Below the pieces are notes generated by a model. That model worked only from the letters and a program-made list of their open reading frames with translations. It ran no database searches and was not told the DNA's origin. This document shows, piece after piece, positions 8,628-16,932 of a stretch of DNA of 64,000 nt; the stretch's first letter is position 1, and every line of letters starts with the position of its first letter. The position numbers were made by a program, and so were the translations under genes. Origin of the DNA: an uncultured Alistipes sp. (lineage in GTDB: Bacteria; Bacteroidota; Bacteroidia; Bacteroidales; Rikenellaceae); the NCBI GenBank assembly GCA_900770635.1, contig CAAGLB010000098.1, forward strand, positions 1 to 64,000, in the 5' to 3' direction.

Positions 8628-9509
8628 ATGAGACGATTTATGCTACTAATGATAGCGGCAGTAATCTGCACTGCATCACACGCCACAGATATAAACTATT
8701 CAGATAATAAGGATATAGAGATAACAATCGATACCCCAACGATCAAGCAAATAATAGCTAAACGCTATGCTATGGAGTACAATGTTTATACACAGCACTA
8801 CGGAGTGTATGGGGCAGAGTATCATGCAAGCTCAGAACTCACACTAGCTGATTACAGAATAACATCCTTTAACGAACTAGGTGATATTATATCCGACAAA
8901 GAATACGATGCAAATGGATTGGAAATTAGCTCTCACACTTACAACACACAAGGCTTAGTCTTTGAGGAGACTGTTTTGGTATACATTCAAGGCGAATACT
9001 ACCCCATAACATATCACCACGTATATGATGACAAAGGAAACAAAACTGCTACATATGTAAAGACTAGCGATGGCAGACTTTATGAGGACAGCATATACAT
9101 ATATGACACTGAGGGAAACCTAACCGATAGTTTCACTCGTAGTAACGATGGAGAATATATGTACCACACAAAGCATGGTGCACTTGGCCAACCTATTGTT
9201 ACGATATCATATTGTGGTAATGACTGGGAGTATTGGGACAAAAATAATGGAGGAATTGAGAATATATGGTTCTACAATAATAATAATACAATGGGGTTTA
9301 TTCCTGATGTCATGGACCTAGAATGGTATGAAAAAGATGATGAAGGTTATACTATTTTAAGATTTAACAGTTGGACACAACCCGAAATTACGACATCGGT
9401 TTCTTATGAGTATGACAACTACGGCAATGTTGTTAAAAAGACTACCAAAGATAACAACACAGGTAAAATAATCGAAGTTGTAAAGTACGAAATTCAGTAT
9501 TTACAATGA
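8628..9509 (+). CDS. Secreted YD-repeat-like protein, unknown function
   Basis: A 293-residue protein with a cleavable signal peptide (RRFMLLMIAAVICTASHA, about residues 1-20) and no lipobox. The mature part is rich in Tyr, Asp, Asn and Gly. It contains several degenerate units of the form xYDxxGNxx (KEYDANGLEI, VYDDKGNKTA, IYDTEGNLTD, YEYDNYGNVV), which resemble RHS/YD repeats. It is far too short for an RHS toxin and has no toxin domain, so it is more like the small exported YD-type proteins of Bacteroidales. It is visibly more A/T-rich than the flanking ppdK and korA, which might reflect lower expression or acquisition. It is a single gene between two terminators. Confidence 0.75.
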   Translation: MRRFMLLMIAAVICTASHATDINYSDNKDIEITIDTPTIKQIIAKRYAMEYNVYTQHYGVYGAEYHASSELTLADYRITSFNELGDIISDKEYDANGLEISSHTYNTQGLVFEETVLVYIQGEYYPITYHHVYDDKGNKTATYVKTSDGRLYEDSIYIYDTEGNLTDSFTRSNDGEYMYHTKHGALGQPIVTISYCGNDWEYWDKNNGGIENIWFYNNNNTMGFIPDVMDLEWYEKDDEGYTILRFNSWTQPEITTSVSYEYDNYGNVVKKTTKDNNTGKIIEVVKYEIQYLQ

Positions 9510-9569
9510 GCTGATATTTCCAACAATAGATTAAATATTTAGTAGCATTTACACTCCTAAGTTATAAAG

Positions 9570-9611
9570 GTCTGTCCAACAAGTTTGATTGGACAGACTC
9601 TTCTTTATTTT
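9570..9611 (+). terminator. Rho-independent terminator after the YD-like gene
   Basis: A perfect 10-bp stem GTCTGTCCAA (9570-9579) with TTGGACAGAC (9589-9598), followed by a T-rich stretch (TCTTCTTTATTTT). Confidence 0.85.
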
Positions 9612-9668
9612 GCAGATTAACATAGAAGTTTACTGCAAAGCACATTATTACTAAATTAATTTGCAATT

Positions 9669-9703
9669 TTTGATACACCCTATTACTTTTTTTTGTATAT
9701 TTG
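9669..9703 (+). promoter_or_regulatory. Promoter of korAB
   Basis: TATATTTG at 9696-9703 is a perfect -7 box. The nearest TTTG is at 9669-9672, giving a rather long 23-nt spacer. The rest of the 288-nt gap between the terminator and this promoter shows nothing else. Confidence 0.65.
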
Positions 9704-9716
9704 TATGAAATTATGG

Positions 9717-9740
9717 AGGTGCTATACCCATTTAGCACCT
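9717..9740 (+). promoter_or_regulatory. Stem-loop at the 5' end of the korA leader
   Basis: A perfect 8-bp stem AGGTGCTA (9717-9724) with TAGCACCT (9733-9740) and an 8-nt loop. It lies within the first 10-35 nt of the predicted transcript and could protect the 5' end or act as a control site. Confidence 0.5.
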
Positions 9741-9797
9741 AACTTATTATGAATTAGAACAATATATTATTTACATAAAACTACAAACTTCACTACC

Positions 9798-11639
9798 ATG
9801 GACAACGTAAACGTACTGCAGTTGCAAGATGTAGTTATCCGTTTCTCGGGTGACTCTGGTGACGGTATGCAGCTTACCGGTACACTATTTTCGGACACGT
9901 CGGCACTTTTGGGTAACGGTATCTCTACCTTCCCAGACTACCCTGCCGAGATTCGAGCACCTCAGGGCACCGTTGCAGGTGTATCTGGATTCCAGGTTCA
10001 CATCGGTTCAAGCCGTGTGGACAACCCTGGCGACTACTGCGATGTGCTTGTTGCTATGAACCCAGCAGCACTTATCGCAAACCGCAAGTGGCTTAAGCCT
10101 TCAGCAACAGTAATCATCGACGGCGACACCCTCACTGAGGACAACATCAAGAAGGCTGGCTTCAAGACTCTTGATCCTATCGCCGAGCTTAACCTTGGTG
10201 ACTACAACGTTGTTATCCCCGACATCACCACAATGACTAAGGAGGCATTGAAGGATAGCGGCATGGACAACAAGGCTGTTGTTAAGTGTAAGAATATGTT
10301 TGCCTTGGGTATGGTATTCTGGATGTACAACCGTCCAGATGACTATGCTAAGCAGTATCTCGACTCGAAGTTTGCTAAGAAGAACCCATTGGTTGCTGAG
10401 GCAAACAAGAAGGTTATCGAGGCTGGTTACAACTATGCTGCACACACACACCAGTTTGCTAACAACTATACAGTAGCTCCTGCCGAGTTGGAGAAGGGTA
10501 CCTACCGCTCAATCAACGGTAACACAGCTACAGCATGGGGTTTCTGCGCTGCATCTGAGAAGTCTGGCTTGCCACTCTTCTGCGGCTCATACCCTATCAC
10601 CCCTGCAACAGTAATCCTCGAGGAGTTGGCTAAGCGCAAGGACCTCGGCGTGAAGACTGTACAGGCTGAGGACGAGATCGCCGGTATCTGTACATCAATC
10701 GGTGCTGCATACGCTGGTAACTTCGCCGTGACAACAACATCAGGTCCTGGTATCTCACTCAAGAGCGAGGCTATGGGCTTGGCAGTAATGGCTGAGCTTC
10801 CATTGGTTGTTGTTGACGTTCAGCGTGGTGGTCCATCAACAGGTCTTCCTACAAAGACTGAGCAGAGCGACCTTAACCAGGCATTGTATGGCCGTAACGG
10901 TGAGTGCCCAATGGTTGTTATCGCAGCATCATCACCAAGCGACTGCTTCCACTATGCTTTCATGGCAGGTAAGATCGCTATGGAGCACATGACACCAGTA
11001 ATATTGCTCACCGATGGCTTCATCGCTAACGGCTCGGAGCCTTGGAAGATTCCATCAATGGCCGAGTATCCAGCAATCGTTCCTCCTATCGTTGAGAAGG
11101 TTGAGGGCGAGGAGTTCTTGCCATACGCACGCAACGAGAAGTTGGCACGTGGCTGGGCATTCCCAGGCAAGGAGGGCCTTGAGCACCGCATCGGTGGCTT
11201 GGAGAAGGATCACTTGCGTGGCACAATCTCGCACGATCCTAAGAACCACCAGGAGATGGTTACAACACGTCGCCGCAAGGTTGAGCTTGTTGCCGAGGAG
11301 CTTCCAGAGTTGGAGGTATTCGGTGCTAAGGAGGCTGATGTATTGGTTGTTGGTTGGGGCGGTACTCGTGGCCACCTCCACAGCGCTGTTAAGCAGCTTC
11401 AGGACGAGGGTAAGTCAGTGGCACACCTCCACTTCAACTACATCTACCCATTGCAGAAGGGTGTAGAGGATATCTTGAAGCGCTACAAGAAGGTTGTCGT
11501 ATGCGAGCTCAACGAGGGCCAGTTTGCTAACTACTTGCGTCAGCAGTTCTGCGATGTTAAGATTGAGTCTTACGGCAAGACCGAGGGCCAGCCATTCACC
11601 GTTATCGAGATTAAGGATAAGGTAAATTCAATGTTATAA
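9798..11639 (+). CDS. korA: 2-oxoacid:ferredoxin oxidoreductase, fused gamma-alpha subunit (KorA type)
   Basis: Together with KorB it oxidatively decarboxylates 2-oxoglutarate (or a related 2-oxoacid) to the acyl-CoA, reducing ferredoxin, or runs in reverse for reductive carboxylation. Residues 1-190 are the gamma domain (FSGDSGDGMQLTG). Residues about 220-400 are the TPP pyrimidine-binding alpha domain (GSYPITPATVILEEL, AEDEIAGIC, TTSGPGISLKSEA), and the C-terminal transketolase-like domain II follows. The 613-residue fused form is standard in Bacteroidota. No ferredoxin domain is present. Exact substrate (2-oxoglutarate or 2-oxoisovalerate) cannot be settled from sequence alone. It starts 30 nt upstream of korB in one operon. 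Confidence 0.93.
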   Translation: MDNVNVLQLQDVVIRFSGDSGDGMQLTGTLFSDTSALLGNGISTFPDYPAEIRAPQGTVAGVSGFQVHIGSSRVDNPGDYCDVLVAMNPAALIANRKWLKPSATVIIDGDTLTEDNIKKAGFKTLDPIAELNLGDYNVVIPDITTMTKEALKDSGMDNKAVVKCKNMFALGMVFWMYNRPDDYAKQYLDSKFAKKNPLVAEANKKVIEAGYNYAAHTHQFANNYTVAPAELEKGTYRSINGNTATAWGFCAASEKSGLPLFCGSYPITPATVILEELAKRKDLGVKTVQAEDEIAGICTSIGAAYAGNFAVTTTSGPGISLKSEAMGLAVMAELPLVVVDVQRGGPSTGLPTKTEQSDLNQALYGRNGECPMVVIAASSPSDCFHYAFMAGKIAMEHMTPVILLTDGFIANGSEPWKIPSMAEYPAIVPPIVEKVEGEEFLPYARNEKLARGWAFPGKEGLEHRIGGLEKDHLRGTISHDPKNHQEMVTTRRRKVELVAEELPELEVFGAKEADVLVVGWGGTRGHLHSAVKQLQDEGKSVAHLHFNYIYPLQKGVEDILKRYKKVVVCELNEGQFANYLRQQFCDVKIESYGKTEGQPFTVIEIKDKVNSML

Positions 11640-11669
11640 TAGAACACCACTAAATAAACTAAGAAAACT

Positions 11670-12701
11670 ATGGCAGATTTTAAGTACACACCCGCTGATT
11701 TCAAAAGCGATCAACAGGTAAAGTGGTGTCCAGGTTGTGGCGACCACGCTATTCTTAATGCTGTTCAGCGCACATTGCCAGAGGTGGCAGATGCTTTGGG
11801 CAAGCCTCACAATAAGTTTACTTTCGTGTCGGGTATCGGTTGCTCATCACGCTTCATCTACTATATGAAGACCTTTGGCTTCCACACCATTCATGGTCGT
11901 GCAAATGCCATTGCAACAGGTATCAAGACCGCTAACCCAGACCTTTCAGTATGGGTATGCACAGGTGATGGCGACTCGTTGGCTATCGGTGGTAACCACT
12001 TCATCCACGCTATCCGTCGTAACATCGACCTTAACGTAATCTTGTTCAACAACGAGATCTATGGCTTGACAAAGGGCCAGTACTCTCCTACCACTAAGCT
12101 TGGTAAGATTACAAAGACCTCTCCATTTGGTACTGTCGAGAAGCCATTTACCCCAGGTGAGTTGGTTATCGGTGCTAAGGGTACATTCTTCGCTCGTACT
12201 ATCGACCAGGAGGTTATGCTCACTAAGGAGTGCTTGTTGGCAGCTGCTAAGCACAAGGGTATGGCTGTTACCGAGGCGTTGGTTAACTGTATGATCTTCA
12301 ACGATAAGACTCATGCTATGTTTGCTGGCGACAAGGCTACACGTGAGGAGAATACCGTACACTTGGTTCATGGCGAGAAGATGCTCTTCGGCAAGGACAA
12401 GCAGAAGGGTTTGGTATTCGAGAACATGCGTCTTAAGGCCGTTACTATCGGCGAGGATGGCTACACCATCGACGATGTGCTCACACACGACGCTAAGACC
12501 GCAGATACTACACTTCACTCAATGCTTGCAGCTATGAAGTACCCTGAGTACCCAGTTGCAGTTGGTGTGATTCGTGATGTAGATGACGAGAACGTCTACG
12601 ACCAGCGTGTTCAGCAGCAGGTTGAGGATGTTAAGGCTACTGCGAAGATCAAGTGCGTAGACGATTTGTTGCGCTCAGGCCAGACATGGGAGATTAAGTA
12701 A
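11670..12701 (+). CDS. korB: 2-oxoacid:ferredoxin oxidoreductase, beta subunit (KorB type)
   Basis: Carries the TPP-binding half of the active site and, in this family, an iron-sulfur cluster. The 343-residue protein shows the WCPGCGDHAIL cysteine motif at residues 18-28 and the TPP signature GDGDSLAIGGNHF (about residues 95-110) with NNEIYGLTKGQ downstream. Further Cys residues occur in FVSGIGCSSR and LVNCMIF. It follows korA by 30 nt and shares its promoter. Downstream lie two alternative hairpins and then a glycosidase gene in the same direction. Confidence 0.95.
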   Translation: MADFKYTPADFKSDQQVKWCPGCGDHAILNAVQRTLPEVADALGKPHNKFTFVSGIGCSSRFIYYMKTFGFHTIHGRANAIATGIKTANPDLSVWVCTGDGDSLAIGGNHFIHAIRRNIDLNVILFNNEIYGLTKGQYSPTTKLGKITKTSPFGTVEKPFTPGELVIGAKGTFFARTIDQEVMLTKECLLAAAKHKGMAVTEALVNCMIFNDKTHAMFAGDKATREENTVHLVHGEKMLFGKDKQKGLVFENMRLKAVTIGEDGYTIDDVLTHDAKTADTTLHSMLAAMKYPEYPVAVGVIRDVDDENVYDQRVQQQVEDVKATAKIKCVDDLLRSGQTWEIK

Positions 12702-12703
12702 TC

Positions 12704-12752
12704 GCCCCGTGGCCATATAATGGAGGGTTGTCCCACGGGGCAACCCTCTACT
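12704..12752 (+). promoter_or_regulatory. Overlapping alternative hairpins between korB and the GH2 gene
   Basis: Hairpin 1 is a perfect 9-bp stem GCCCCGTGG (12704-12712) with CCACGGGGC (12733-12741). Hairpin 2 is a perfect 8-bp stem GAGGGTTG (12723-12730) with CAACCCTC (12741-12748), followed by TACTTTT. They share the segment around 12733-12741, so only one can form at a time. Hairpin 2 would work as a modest terminator of korAB and hairpin 1 as its competitor. Confidence 0.55.
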
Positions 12753-12775
12753 TTTATAACGATAACCACTTAGGT

Positions 12776-15106
12776 ATGAAACACATACTACTCACTCTAT
12801 GGCTCATGTTGCTGCTGCTCACAGGATGTGGTAGCGACAATGGCCAGACACGCATTATCGAGGATTTCAACTTCGACTGGAGCTTCACTCTTGGCGACAA
12901 CAGTGCATACTCATCGCCCGACTACAACGACATGGGATGGCGACAGTTGCATCTACCCCACGACTGGAGCATCGAAGGCGAGTTCAGCCGTAAGCACCGC
13001 ACCACACCTGCTGGTGGAGCGCTCCCAGCTGGCATAGGTTGGTATCGCAAGTGCTTTGTCACACCCGACCTCGATGACAAGCACCTATTCATCGAGCTTG
13101 ACGGAGTATTCCGAAATAGCACGCTCTATGTCAATGGCACAAAGGTAGGACAGCGCCCTAATGGATACGTATCTATGTCCTACGACATCACAGAGTATCT
13201 GCGCTCGGAAGGTGAGCAAAATGTTATTTCGGTACGTGTGGACAACTCGTTGCAGCCCGCATCTCGCTGGTACACAGGTTCAGGCATCTATCGTGATGTA
13301 CGTCTGGTGACCACCTCGAATGTCTATGTAGAGTATCAGGGTACGCATGTTACCACACCCGAGATTAGCAAGGAGAGAGCTATGGTGCATGCTGTTGTCA
13401 GCATCTGCAACGACACCAATGAGTACATGGACATAGTGCTTAAAAACATCGTGCTCAATGCTCGTGGCAAGTTCGAGTGTTTGAAGGACATGTCGGTAAG
13501 CATCAAGGCGGGCGAAAAGCGTGATGTCGAGATGGATATAGTACTCCAAGCGCCTACCTACTGGGATATTAACAACCCATATCTCTATACCCTGCGCAGC
13601 ATCATTGAGGTGGATGGCAAAGCTATCGACGAGTACGACACCAAGTTTGGTGTTCGCCACATGGAGTATAGGGCCGACACAGGCTTCTGGCTCAATGGCC
13701 GAAATATCAAGCTTAAAGGCGTATGCCTACATCACGACCTCGGAGTGTTGGGTAGCGCTGCACACCGAAGTGCCATTGAGCGTCAGCTCGACATTTTGCA
13801 GTCGGCAGGCGTAAATGCCATTCGCACAGCACATAACCCAGCATCACCAATACTTCTCGACCTATGCGACGAACGAGGAATATTGATTGTGGCCGAGACA
13901 TTCGACACATGGCAGCGTGCTAAGGTTAAGCACGACTATGCTCGATATTTTTCGGAGTGGTGGGAGCGTGACCTCAGCGACATCATCAAGCGTGACCGCA
14001 ACCATCCATCAATCATCATGTGGTCAGTAGGCAACGAGGTCGACGAGCAGTGGTATGACACGACAAGCGATACCGAGCGTAACAAGAGCGTACAGCTTGT
14101 GCGAAGCATAGTAGGCGTAGTCAAAAATCTCGACACGACACGCCCTGTAACAGCAGCGTGCAACAACCTTAATGCAGGAAACAACCTACTTCGAGCAGGG
14201 GCATTGGATGTCATAGGTATAAACTACAATCACACTAAGTATGAGGAATTTAGAGCCATGTATCCCGACACTCCGATCATCGTCACCGAGAGTGCCGACA
14301 TCACCAACAGAAGCTCATGGGTGGATGCTCACGAAGAGGCATGGTTGGCTGTACGTGACAAGGAGTACATAGCCGGCATGTTCGCATGGTCGGGCTTCGA
14401 CTACTTGGGCGAGCCAACACCATACGTGTGGCCATCACGCTCATCACGCTTTGGCATCGTAGACCTCGCAGGATTCGAGAAAGATGTGTATCACATGTAT
14501 CGCTCGGAGTGGACATCGGCACCGATGCTACAGCTATACCCCCATTGGAACTGGACAGAGGGCAAGAAGATTGATGTAAGAGCCTACTACAACAATGCTG
14601 ATGAGGTGGAGCTGGTTGTCAACGACAAATCGATGGGTCGTAGAGCCAAGAGCGATAAGTGTCTACATGCCGTGTGGGAGGATGTTGAGTTTGAGCCAGG
14701 CGAGATTACTGCCATAGCTTATAAAGATGGCCAAGAGGTTATGCGCCACTCACAAAAGACATCAATGGAGCCCGACAATCTACGCCTAAGTGTGAGTGAC
14801 GAGATATGCAAGGCCGATGGCTACGACCTTACGTACATCACCATCGAGTGCCTCGACAGCGACAACACGCCTGTGCCTACTGCCACCAACCAGCTATACA
14901 TAGACATTGAGGGTGCTGGCGAGCTCATGGGCGTCGACAATGGCAACCCCGCAGGTGGCGAGTCGCTCAAAGGTCAGAAAATCAAGCTCTACAATGGCAA
15001 GGCTCTTGCAGTAGTGCGTACGCTACGCAACATCCCTGGCGACATACGCATAAAGGTGCGAGGCGATGGAATAAAAGATGCCGAGATGATAATAACAAGC
15101 AAATAA
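12776..15106 (+). CDS. Glycoside hydrolase family 2 lipoprotein (beta-galactosidase/glucuronidase-like)
   Basis: A 776-residue lipoprotein glycosidase, probably surface or periplasmic, that would cleave beta-linked sugars from glycans. The signal peptide ends in a lipobox (LLLLTGC). The jelly-roll N-domain, immunoglobulin-like domain and TIM barrel follow in the usual GH2 order. Acid/base Glu421 is in MWSVGNEVDEQW and nucleophile Glu505 in IIVTESADI. The C-terminal region resembles the DUF4982 and GH2 domain-5 parts of Bacteroides enzymes. ATG 12776 is chosen because it begins the signal peptide; an in-frame TTG at 12728 lies inside a hairpin. No SusC/SusD pair lies nearby, so it is not in a typical polysaccharide locus. 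Exact substrate is unknown. Confidence 0.92.
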   Translation: MKHILLTLWLMLLLLTGCGSDNGQTRIIEDFNFDWSFTLGDNSAYSSPDYNDMGWRQLHLPHDWSIEGEFSRKHRTTPAGGALPAGIGWYRKCFVTPDLDDKHLFIELDGVFRNSTLYVNGTKVGQRPNGYVSMSYDITEYLRSEGEQNVISVRVDNSLQPASRWYTGSGIYRDVRLVTTSNVYVEYQGTHVTTPEISKERAMVHAVVSICNDTNEYMDIVLKNIVLNARGKFECLKDMSVSIKAGEKRDVEMDIVLQAPTYWDINNPYLYTLRSIIEVDGKAIDEYDTKFGVRHMEYRADTGFWLNGRNIKLKGVCLHHDLGVLGSAAHRSAIERQLDILQSAGVNAIRTAHNPASPILLDLCDERGILIVAETFDTWQRAKVKHDYARYFSEWWERDLSDIIKRDRNHPSIIMWSVGNEVDEQWYDTTSDTERNKSVQLVRSIVGVVKNLDTTRPVTAACNNLNAGNNLLRAGALDVIGINYNHTKYEEFRAMYPDTPIIVTESADITNRSSWVDAHEEAWLAVRDKEYIAGMFAWSGFDYLGEPTPYVWPSRSSRFGIVDLAGFEKDVYHMYRSEWTSAPMLQLYPHWNWTEGKKIDVRAYYNNADEVELVVNDKSMGRRAKSDKCLHAVWEDVEFEPGEITAIAYKDGQEVMRHSQKTSMEPDNLRLSVSDEICKADGYDLTYITIECLDSDNTPVPTATNQLYIDIEGAGELMGVDNGNPAGGESLKGQKIKLYNGKALAVVRTLRNIPGDIRIKVRGDGIKDAEMIITSK

Positions 15107-15113
15107 TCAACAT

Positions 15114-15142
15114 GGTAGAGCAGCCCACTGCCCTACCTTTTT
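15114..15142 (+). terminator. Rho-independent terminator after the GH2 gene
   Basis: GGTAGAGCAG (15114-15123) pairs with CTGCCCTACC (15128-15137), one mismatch, CCCA loop, then TTTTT. It ends only 12 nt before the umuD start codon. Confidence 0.85.
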
Positions 15143-15153
15143 AAGTTCAACAC

Positions 15154-15567
15154 ATGCGACCATACATCATTGATAGCAACGAATCGCTCGAGATAAACAT
15201 GCTCGGCGAGGTGCGTGCTGGCTTTCCCTCGCCTGCCGACGAGGAGCCCACAGAAAAGCTCGACCTCGTTAAGCTTCTTGTGCGCCACCCATCGTCGACA
15301 TTCTTCTTCCGCATTGGCGGCACCTCGATGGTGGATGCCGAGATGGACGAGGGCGACATCGTCATTGTCGACCGCAGCATAGAGCCATATAACGGCTGCT
15401 CGGCAGTATGCTTCATCGATGGCGAGTTTACCCTTAAACGAATACAGCGCCATCAGGGTTACATAGAGCTTATCGCCGCCAACCCAAAGTTTCCGACACT
15501 GCGCATCGACAAAGAGAGCGACTTTCAGATTTGGGGCGTGGTGACCTACGTGATTAAGAAAGCATAG
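15154..15567 (+). CDS. umuD: UmuD-like translesion polymerase accessory protein (S24 peptidase)
   Basis: A 137-residue self-cleaving LexA-like protein that partners a Y-family polymerase in error-prone DNA synthesis. Catalytic Ser58 (GGTSMVDAEMDEGD) and Lys95 (EFTLKRIQ) have almost the same positions as Ser60 and Lys97 of E. coli UmuD. The likely RecA-stimulated cleavage site is Ala22-Gly23 (VRAGFPSP). Its partner gene umuC lies 3.1 kb downstream on the same strand beyond an opposing thiamine operon, whereas umuDC are normally adjacent. No promoter is clear: the start is 12 nt after a terminator, and the best -7 candidate (TACCTTTT, 15134-15141) is imperfect and inside it. Confidence 0.93.
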   Translation: MRPYIIDSNESLEINMLGEVRAGFPSPADEEPTEKLDLVKLLVRHPSSTFFFRIGGTSMVDAEMDEGDIVIVDRSIEPYNGCSAVCFIDGEFTLKRIQRHQGYIELIAANPKFPTLRIDKESDFQIWGVVTYVIKKA

Positions 15568-15580
15568 AAGCAGATAGCGA

Positions 15581-16141
15581 TTATTGGTGGGTGGCATCCT
15601 TGGCATATAGCTCTTGGATGCCACCCATCATTGCAAAACCTCCGAAACCAAGACTCTGCAAATAGGATAGTTTATCGAGCGTGACACCGCCAAGCGCAAC
15701 AACCCTACTGTCGATAACGCCTCGTTGTGAGGCACTTAGAAGCTCATAATGGCTAAACTTGGAGCGATAGTCGGGCTTAGATATGCTATCAAATATAGGA
15801 CTTAGAAAGAGATAGTCATAGTCGTGCTTGAAGCGCACCACCTCCTCGATGGAGTGGCATGAGCGGCTACGCTGACCTCGATAGTTGAGTGGATACTTTT
15901 CGACATTACGGTTGATATGAACCCCTCTGAGGGCGAACTCCTCGTAGAGCGAATAGTGGTCGTGGATAACGATACGACTACGCAGTGAGGGAGATAGCTG
16001 CTGCAACAAATCTCTACAATAGTCAATATCGGCATCAGGCTTTCTAAGGTGTACAATATCAAAGCCATTGGCAAGGAGATGCCTGATAAAGGCACACTCC
16101 TCGTCAACAGCAAAAGGCTGAGTGATAGCTATTTTAAGCAT
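15581..16141 (-). CDS. ThiE/TenI-like thiamine phosphate synthase family protein
   Basis: A 186-residue TIM-barrel protein of the thiamine phosphate synthase/TenI superfamily, last gene of the thiamine operon. Visible family features are an N-terminal strand (KIAITQPF), HLRKPDAD in place of the ThiE QxRxK segment, GVHINR, LFLSPIFDSISK and a C-terminal VVALGGVT. The HxN and Gly-rich phosphate motifs are looser than in the true ThiE two genes upstream. It therefore more likely acts like TenI (thiazole tautomerase) or a salvage enzyme than as a second synthase. Its ATG overlaps the end of thi4 by 8 nt, implying translational coupling. It is convergent with umuD, with 13 nt between the stops. Confidence 0.8.
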   Translation of the reverse strand: MLKIAITQPFAVDEECAFIRHLLANGFDIVHLRKPDADIDYCRDLLQQLSPSLRSRIVIHDHYSLYEEFALRGVHINRNVEKYPLNYRGQRSRSCHSIEEVVRFKHDYDYLFLSPIFDSISKPDYRSKFSHYELLSASQRGVIDSRVVALGGVTLDKLSYLQSLGFGGFAMMGGIQELYAKDATHQ

Positions 16142-16910
16142 TTTTAAGCTTCTCGATTATAAGGTCAGCAACCTTCTTTCCCGACAGCAGCATGCCTCCA
16201 AAAATAGGGCCCATGCGAGGTGTGCCGCTCACAGCCGAAGCAGCCATGCCGCAGACATAAAGGCCTGGATAGATCTCCTTGGTGCCACTCACCACCTCCT
16301 CTTCGCCCGACACGACATCCAATGATCGCTCGCCAATTACAGCACCAGTATCAGTAGCTAATCTAATACCATTTTTGCGAGCTACGGTACAACACATCTC
16401 GCTATCGTGGCCTGTGCCATCAACTACGCAGCGAGCCAAGATGTTGAGTGGATCGACATGCAATCCCTCACGTAGCACAGGAGTCCAGTTGACAACAACG
16501 CCGCTAACCTCGTCATTCTTGAAAATCACATCCTCGACAGAGTAGCAATTAAAGATTGTAGCTCCCTCGTGCACAGCCTTGTAGAGCAGTGCCGAGGTGC
16601 TCTCAACAGAGTCCATGACAAAGAGGTTGGTGTCATACTTCTCGTAGTTGATACCAAACTCCTCGACTATGTGCAGCGCCTCCTCCTGGACAACAATCTG
16701 GTTGAACATCATAGCGCCACCCCACATGCCACCGCCGGGCGAGAGCTTTCTGTCGAAAAGCGCCACACGGAAGCCAGCCTTGGCAATGTAGTAGGCAGCA
16801 ACAATTCCTGATGGGCCACCGCCAACGATAGCCACATCCAAATCTAAGTTACGCTCCAGCTTATCAAAGTAGGTGGAGATAATGCCCTTTGAAACTCTTC
16901 TTTCGATCAT
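16134..16910 (-). CDS. thi4: Thi4-type sulfide-dependent thiazole synthase
   Basis: Makes the adenylated thiazole moiety of thiamine from NAD, glycine and a sulfur source. The 258-residue protein has the FAD/NAD-type dinucleotide fold (VGGGPSGIVAAY, residues 29-40), SPGGGMWGG, DGTGHDSEM and the C-terminal SGTPRMGPIFGGM. Where yeast Thi4 has the sacrificial cysteine, this protein has His151 (GLHVDPL). This matches the archaeal type, which uses free sulfide catalytically instead of its own cysteine. That fits an anaerobe living with sulfide and would replace the ThiS/ThiG/ThiH route. It lies between thiE (22 nt upstream) and the TenI-like gene (8 nt overlap). Confidence 0.93.
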   Translation of the reverse strand: MIERRVSKGIISTYFDKLERNLDLDVAIVGGGPSGIVAAYYIAKAGFRVALFDRKLSPGGGMWGGAMMFNQIVVQEEALHIVEEFGINYEKYDTNLFVMDSVESTSALLYKAVHEGATIFNCYSVEDVIFKNDEVSGVVVNWTPVLREGLHVDPLNILARCVVDGTGHDSEMCCTVARKNGIRLATDTGAVIGERSLDVVSGEEEVVSGTKEIYPGLYVCGMAASAVSGTPRMGPIFGGMLLSGKKVADLIIEKLKNA

Positions 16911-16932
16911 AGTTTTAAATTTTTAAAGTTGG

